64,000 bases of DNA from Paraspadella gotoi. Lineage: Eukaryota > Chaetognatha. The translations under genes and the position numbers were made by a program. Below are positions 59,159-64,000 of this stretch, one piece after another. The stretch is taken from NCBI GenBank assembly GCA_051294375.1, contig CM119264.1, positions 20,488,248 to 20,552,247 of the forward strand. The letters run 5' to 3'. The notes beneath the pieces are model-generated. The model worked only from the letters and a program-made list of their open reading frames with translations, searched no databases and was not told where the DNA came from. The stretch's first letter is position 1. Each line of letters starts with the position of its first letter.

Positions 59159-60859
59159 TCACATCGATCTTTTCTTGAGCCTCTCCATCTTTTCATGAGC
59201 CCTCTTGGCGATGGCGAGCTTGCTGCGAGCGTCAAGCGCCTCGACCGCACCGTAGGGCGGCAGTCGAGTTCCGTGCAGCATGAGGGTCCACTCGGTGAGC
59301 ACTCCGGATTCTTTTGGCCAACGGGGGTCGACTAGGGCTTCGAGGGTCCAGACGCCCCGGGGATTCTCTCCCCAGCAATGGGTCGTCATGAAGGGCCACT
59401 TGACGAATCCGTCGCGAGAGTCGGCGTCCTGCGGACGCTTGCTGAGGATCAGAGATCTGAGGAAAAGAATCATCATTTTTAAAAAAAAAAAAATTTACTT
59501 TAATAAGAGTGACAGGAATAAAGGAAGAAATTTTTTACCTCGTCCCCATTGGAGAAGTAAGGTAAAGAACTGTGCTTCCCCGCCTCGACGACTTGAGAGT
59601 GACAAAGGCTTGGACGTGTTCCAAGTAGTCGACTGGCGAGTCGGAATCCTCACAAGCCGTCGTGTCCATCGTCAAACGGAGAGGGGAACCGCGGGAGAAA
59701 GTCTCTCTGCCCTGGAACACACCGCCTTTGCAATGGAACCTAAAAAAGAGGGAAACATTTTTTTATATTTTTTGAATTTTGAATTGTCTTTGAATTTAAA
59801 ACCATTTACTGCGGTGTGGGCATATATATCCTAAATCTCTTCCTTATTACCTCGGCGGCCCTGTAGTCCAGTTCTTGGCGGTAATGACCATGGCGCCCGC
59901 GTCGAGGACCCCGTAACCGAAGAGGTGATTGAACTCAAGCCCCGCCCCGTTGACGTGCCATCCGTGTCGACCGGTCGGGTCGCGGAGCTGGTTGCGTTTC
60001 GAAGTCAGCACGGTCAAGTGCTGAACGTCCCTCCAAGTCAGGTTGGGGTTGGCCTCCAGGGCCAGGGCGAAGACCCCAGCAGCCTCAGGCGCCGCCGCCG
60101 AAGTGCCGGAGTGCTTGAGCGTGCAGCTGCCGTAGAGGTCGGTGGTAGCGACGCCGGCGGCGGGATCGGCGCTGCGCCCGTTAGAGAAGGTTGAGGCGAG
60201 CGTGGAGGAACAGGACTCGTCGTAAAGAGCCGTGCGGCCGTCGTTGATGGCCGAATTGATGGAGATGGTCCACATGGAAGCCGCGTAACCGTCGCAGTTG
60301 CAGTCGTCCTTCTCGCCTCCGTCTCCCGACGCCCAAACGTAGATGCTGCCGAGACCGCGGCGCCCTTCGTTGATGCCGCGGACGATGGCGCGCATGGTGT
60401 GATTGCGTGGACCGTCGACCGTCTTACCGTCGTCGGTTGGGCCCCACGAGGCGCTTGATAGAGTTACAAGAATTGTCAATTAATTCTTTTTTTATTTTTG
60501 TACTGACATTATGTTCTCACCTGTAAATGTCAATTAACTGCGGTTCGTGCCCCATTGAGTTGGCCTCGATCATGTCCGTCATGTAGGGCTGATCCAACAT
60601 CCGGATTCCCGCCACCTTGGAATCGTAGGCCACGCCTACCCCGCATACGTGGTTGTCGCGTCGGGCGGAAATCTCGCCCGCGCAGCGTGTCCCATGGCTG
60701 TTGAACCATGTATCAGTGTAGCGAGGATAAGGAAAGTGGTCGTTGGACGAGTAATCGTAGCTGGCTTCGGCGTTGTAGTTGTGTCTAGCATATGAGAGAG
60801 GGAGAGAGAAAGAACGGGAAGAGGGAGAGGGAGGGAGAGAGAGAGAGAGAGAGAGAGGA

Positions 60860-60902
<43 letters not shown>

Positions 60903-60937
60903 AGAAGAAGAGAGAGAACACAGAACGGGAGAGGGAG

Positions 60938-61021
<84 letters not shown>

Positions 61022-61774
61022 GAGAGGGATGGTATTAATTACGAAATTAAGCAACCAACGGAATAAGAATTGCTTTTCTAAGGTACCAATTTCTCTTCCG
61101 TAGGTCAACTTTTACACTTACTTGAGGTCAGGGTGAGTGTAGTCGACTCCGTCGTCCATGATCGCCGTAGTGACATTCTTTCCAGTGACGCCGACAGCCC
61201 AGGCAGCTAGGACATTGAGATCGAGTCCCTTCTTGCCGCCAGCCTGCCCTTCGTTGCTGAGATACCACTGGTGCTTGAAGAGCGGGTCGTTAGGCCTGAC
61301 GTCGACGCGGGTGGTGCGACGATACCCGCGTTTGGCGCGCGGGAATCCCGTCTGCTGTACGGCGGACTTGACGAGCGGATGCTCGCGCAGTTGGCGCACC
61401 ACACGTGGATGGACGGCGTGACGTCGCGCTCGGCGACGAGGCGACGCTTCGGCCGCGCTGCCCTCGCGCAGAAAGTGAAACTCGTTAGGGGCGCCTGGCA
61501 ATCGACCGCCTAGTCGACGGAAGCCAAGAGAGCGAGCGATGGCGTCGGCGTCATCGGCGCCGGCGGGAGAATGAAGCTCTACGCGCCAGTGCGGCGTCAA
61601 CTCGTCCGGCGTCGAAGGGGAGACGACCAGGTCATGGGCTTCTTCAGGATGACCGGCGACGTTGATAGAATTCGGCGCCAGGATTGAATAGCCGCTTTTC
61701 GCGGCGCCGTCGAGGGGCGCCGAAAAAACGACGACGAAAATGGCGAACATTTTCGCGAAATGAAAGAAGCGCAT
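59159..61774 (-). CDS. PCSK2: Neuroendocrine convertase 2 (prohormone convertase PC2), complete coding region
   Basis: Five exons (61774-61122, 60784-60521, 60453-59851, 59739-59539, 59456-59159) join in phase to 672 residues. A signal peptide ([16 protein letters not shown]) is followed by a propeptide ending RAKRGY near residue 149. The subtilisin-like domain has Asp207 in IMDDGVDY, His248 in [10 protein letters not shown] and Ser424 in [11 protein letters not shown]. The oxyanion-hole position is Asp350 (ASGDGG) instead of the Asn used by other convertases, which identifies PC2. The P domain includes SPMGTR and [14 protein letters not shown]2 cleaves prohormones and neuropeptide precursors at dibasic sites in acidic secretory granules and needs the 7B2 chaperone. 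The propeptide is about 40 residues longer than in human PC2 and rich in Arg/Ala/Gly. An out-of-frame ATG lies four bases upstream of the chosen start. Confidence 0.96.
60790..61027. repeat. Long (GA)n microsatellite in PC2 intron 1
   Basis: About 240 bases of GA with GGGA and GAAGA interruptions. On the PC2 sense strand it is (CT)n ending a few bases before the exon 2 acceptor at 60,786-60,785. It is open in several frames but non-coding. Confidence 0.93.
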
Positions 61775-62312
61775 CCATTTCGGTTTCGACCAAAATCCTG
61801 TGAAATTTTATTTTCATTTTGCATTTATCTCTTGATTATTTTCTTCTTATAGCGAAAATAAGTTAAGGTAGGAAAATTTACTTTTCATTTTTGAACTGCC
61901 TGAGCATAATAAGTTAAAATCTACCAGTTTCCTTTTTAAATGGTTACAGCTGTAAAATTATTTTAAACTAAATCGATTTAAAAAGATCTCGTGACACGAA
62001 GTTTCTTTTTCAACCCAATTTGAACTATTAAATAATAATAATCAAATTTTATTGGATAAACTTTCGTGACTCGAAACTAAGTTTGTTTTCATTTTTGGCT
62101 CGTGCACTTTATTTGCAAAAGAGAAATTTGAAAAAAGATCCAATATTATGGAAAAAGTCAGAAGTTTATCAACATTTCCTTGAAAAAAAATTAAACGAAA
62201 AAAGAATGAAAAATAAAGCAGATTAGTGAAAATTAGTTACATTCTTCTTTTAGTAACTATAGTTAAAATGAATATCGAATTTTCCAAACGTAAATAAATG
62301 AAGTGCACTTAC

Positions 62313-62440
62313 CCGCTGCAACCTCTGCGTCCCTCGCGGACCTCCATCGACTCAGATGGGTCAGAGGCCTCCTCGACATCCGCCTCGACGACCTCGTCGG
62401 CTCCAAAAGAAGTCGGCGTCCATCTCCGCCGTCGAGTGAC
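62313..62440 (-). other. Probable PC2 5' non-coding exon
   Basis: A GC-rich block ends in a strong donor (AGCGG/GTAAGTG, exon end 62,313), and the PC2 first coding exon has an acceptor (TTTCACAG) near 61,800. A frame without stops runs through the block, but it does not continue into the PC2 reading frame from the start at 61,774. I therefore call it 5' untranslated. The start of the exon is not defined. Confidence 0.4.
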
Positions 62441-62534
62441 ATAAATACTTTTTTTGCGAGTGGTATTTTTTATTTTGTTTCCCGTTAAAAAAATGTTTCG
62501 TGATTATTTTTTGTTTAAAAAATAAAAAATTATC

Positions 62535-62560
62535 GGACCCCTTTTAAAACAAGGGGCCCT
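62535..62560. other. Short GC hairpin
   Basis: GGACCCCTTTTAAAACAAGG and following GGCCC form a stem of about nine base pairs. Function unknown. Confidence 0.35.
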
Positions 62561-63049
62561 TTCAGCCAGTCATTTTATGTTGTTGCGATGAAACGAAAAA
62601 AAAGAGCAAATCAGTCAGTCAAAAAAAATTTGGACCGATAAAATTTTTTGTTGTGATCGAGAGCTGCCTCCGTCTATATCGATGGTCGACCGACGGAATG
62701 AATCTGTCTCAGTCTCTCCACCGGAAGTGGGAAGCTGTTGCGCCTCTCCCTCTCTCTGTCACACGAGCTGCAGGATTACACGGATGGAGAGCGAGCGACG
62801 AAAGACATAGGGAGGCAAGAGCGCTCGGTGGCACTAGGCCACTCAGTCACCGGCACGCGGTCTCCGCGCGTGCGGGCGAGATGGCATCGGAGGAGGAGGA
62901 AGGGGAGTGGGAAGAAGAAGAGAAGGAAGAGGAGGGGATTTTCTGCGCGAGCGAAGCGTGTTATGAGGCCAGAGGTAATTTGAGAACGACAGCGAAGGGA
63001 AGGGGGAAGAAGAGGAAGAGGGGGAGGAGGAGGCGCTAATGTAAAGTTT

Positions 63050-63050
<1 letters not shown>

Positions 63051-63082
<32 letters not shown>
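63051..63082. repeat. (GA)n microsatellite
   Basis: 32-base GA run following a purine-rich, GC-rich stretch (62,880-63,040). The whole 62,650-63,100 block lacks a convincing exon. Confidence 0.9.
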
Positions 63083-63084
<2 letters not shown>

Positions 63085-63242
63085 AGCAAATGTAGGTCCA
63101 AATCGCAACGAGAACGACTTTCGTGACGAAGCGAAAAAAAGTCAGTCGGAGGTCGACTTTCGGAGGCGGGGGGCAAGGAGTCGTTGGCCGGGGTGGTGAC
63201 GAGAATGACGTTGAGGGATCAGGGGAATGAAAATAGGTTGCT

Positions 63243-63450
63243 CACCGTCGCCGTCGGTCGCCTCATGGTGAATCGACCGGCGCCGTAGGGTCTATCCTCC
63301 GCCGGGTGGCGGGAGGAAGGGCGAATGCCTTCGTTACAAATCCCTCCCACTGAGTTGGCGAGGAGGCGAATGTCACGCGAGTCGCTCTTGCGTAAAGAGG
63401 CTCGCCATAGTTCTTGGCTGGCGCCGTAAATTTGGAAGGAGTATCAGCCT
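63243..63450 (-). promoter_or_regulatory. GC-rich block with possible first exon/promoter of PC2
   Basis: GC content rises sharply relative to the flanks. On the minus strand ACCATGAGGCGACCGACGG is followed by a consensus donor (GACG/GTGAGC, at about 63,243). It could be the first, mostly non-coding PC2 exon or an unrelated transcript. No TATA box is evident. Confidence 0.3.
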
Positions 63451-64000
63451 ACTATTGCAGAACCTTCTTCCCCAACGCCTTCTCGATTGCTTCGGCATCT
63501 CCAATGCCTTTTCCATCGGTATCTTCATTGCCTTCCCCATCAACTTCTCCATCTCTAATCTCTTCTCAACTCGCCTCTCATCCTCCCGCAACCATCCCAT
63601 CCCCGGATTCTCTCCGTAAGAATTGTTTCGGTCAAATTCATCCGTCGTTTAATTTCAGCAAAATCGTTGTTTTTGTTTTTTTTTTTTTTTTTTTTTTAGT
63701 TTTTGTTGTTGTTGTTGTCATGGAGGGTGATAGCGATGAGTGAAGCTCGAATACATCATCTTCGTTTGTAACAAATAGAAAAAGTGCTTTGTCGCTGAAC
63801 TGATATTCGTTTTTGGTTTTTGCGGTCGGACGAATTATGATAACTAAGAACGAATTAAAATGAGACAAAATTATAAAATAAAAAGAAAAATGCAGTAAAA
63901 CGCAACAAGTGGAAAATTTGAAAGCGATGAGAAAAAAAATTTATTCGCTTCACGAAAAAGCAGCTCGTGAAATATCGCGAGCGAGAGAGAGAGAGCGCGA
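63450..64000. other. Nothing recognised to the window end
   Basis: Contains Ser/Pro-rich chance reading frames, a T homopolymer at about 63,677-63,698 and a GA run at 63,982-63,996. Confidence 0.5.

Noticed and set aside
59280-59834. 184-codon plus-strand frame opposite PC2
   Set aside because: It spans PC2 exons and an intron in antisense, has no motif, and the sense frame is a clear PC2 match.
60779-61108. Arg/Glu-rich and Ser/Leu-rich frames of about 100 codons
   Set aside because: They are translations of the GA/CT microsatellite in PC2 intron 1.
61998-62300. A coding continuation of PC2 upstream of 61,774 using the open frame of the 62.3-62.4 kb block
   Set aside because: Joined through the 61,800 acceptor, that frame does not match the PC2 frame, and the first in-frame signal-peptide ATG is at 61,774.
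62653-63085. Glu- or Ser-rich frames on both strands
   Set aside because: Purine-rich low-complexity DNA (GAGGAGGAAG) gives open frames by composition. There is no domain or splice context.

Overview
This is a eukaryotic, intron-rich, AT-rich animal window with many GA/CT microsatellites. It holds several animal-specific genes: alpha-catulin, a TRPC-like channel, prohormone convertase 2, an endostatin-type collagen end and a C-type lectin. An arthropod or other ecdysozoan invertebrate fits best, but the sequence alone does not fix the species. There are no prokaryotic operons, CRISPR arrays or rRNA genes. I see no new multi-gene system. The most striking structure is a huge inverted repeat that is more likely an assembly product than biology.

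Layout. (1) 1-5.1 kb: a noisy second copy of 7.64-10.23 kb, then a 25-N gap, then an inverted copy of parts of the same sequence. (2) 5.14-15.63 kb, plus strand: the last ten exons (622 codons) of a TRPC-type cation channel ending in a PDZ-ligand-like tail. Its introns carry a hAT-type element with an 8-bp target duplication, LINE debris and an internally deleted Tc1/mariner element. (3) 16.29-52.78 kb, minus strand: a complete 20-exon alpha-catulin gene (813 codons, all intron phases compatible), convergent with the channel gene. Two genes are nested in its introns on the opposite strand: a cysteine-rich single-pass membrane protein (17.0-17.7 kb) and the first exon of a secreted C-type lectin (44.8 kb). 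(4) 24.27-43.65 kb: inside one alpha-catulin intron and bounded by 25-N gaps, an indel-ridden reverse-complement copy of 11.9-22.3 kb (channel end, membrane gene, alpha-catulin exons 5-20), plus scrambled copies of foldback and minisatellite repeats. (5) 44.27-48.30 kb: two nearly identical 2-kb segments on either side of another 25-N gap, probably an unmerged contig overlap. (6) 50.9-52.3 kb: a minisatellite-bearing repeat. (7) 53-57 kb: a possible pseudogene, a small two-membrane-segment gene and an orphan endostatin C-terminal exon. (8) 59.16-63.4 kb, minus strand: a complete five-exon PC2 coding region with likely 5' non-coding exons.

Functional view. The recognised genes are typical of neurons or neuroendocrine cells (PC2, TRPC channel, alpha-catulin), but they are independent single genes, not a pathway cluster. 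All five gaps are exactly 25 N and each is flanked by repeated or inverted sequence with dense small indels. This is the signature expected of long-read gap filling, so copy-number claims at 1-4.3, 22.3-43.7 and 44.3-48.3 kb should be treated as provisional.
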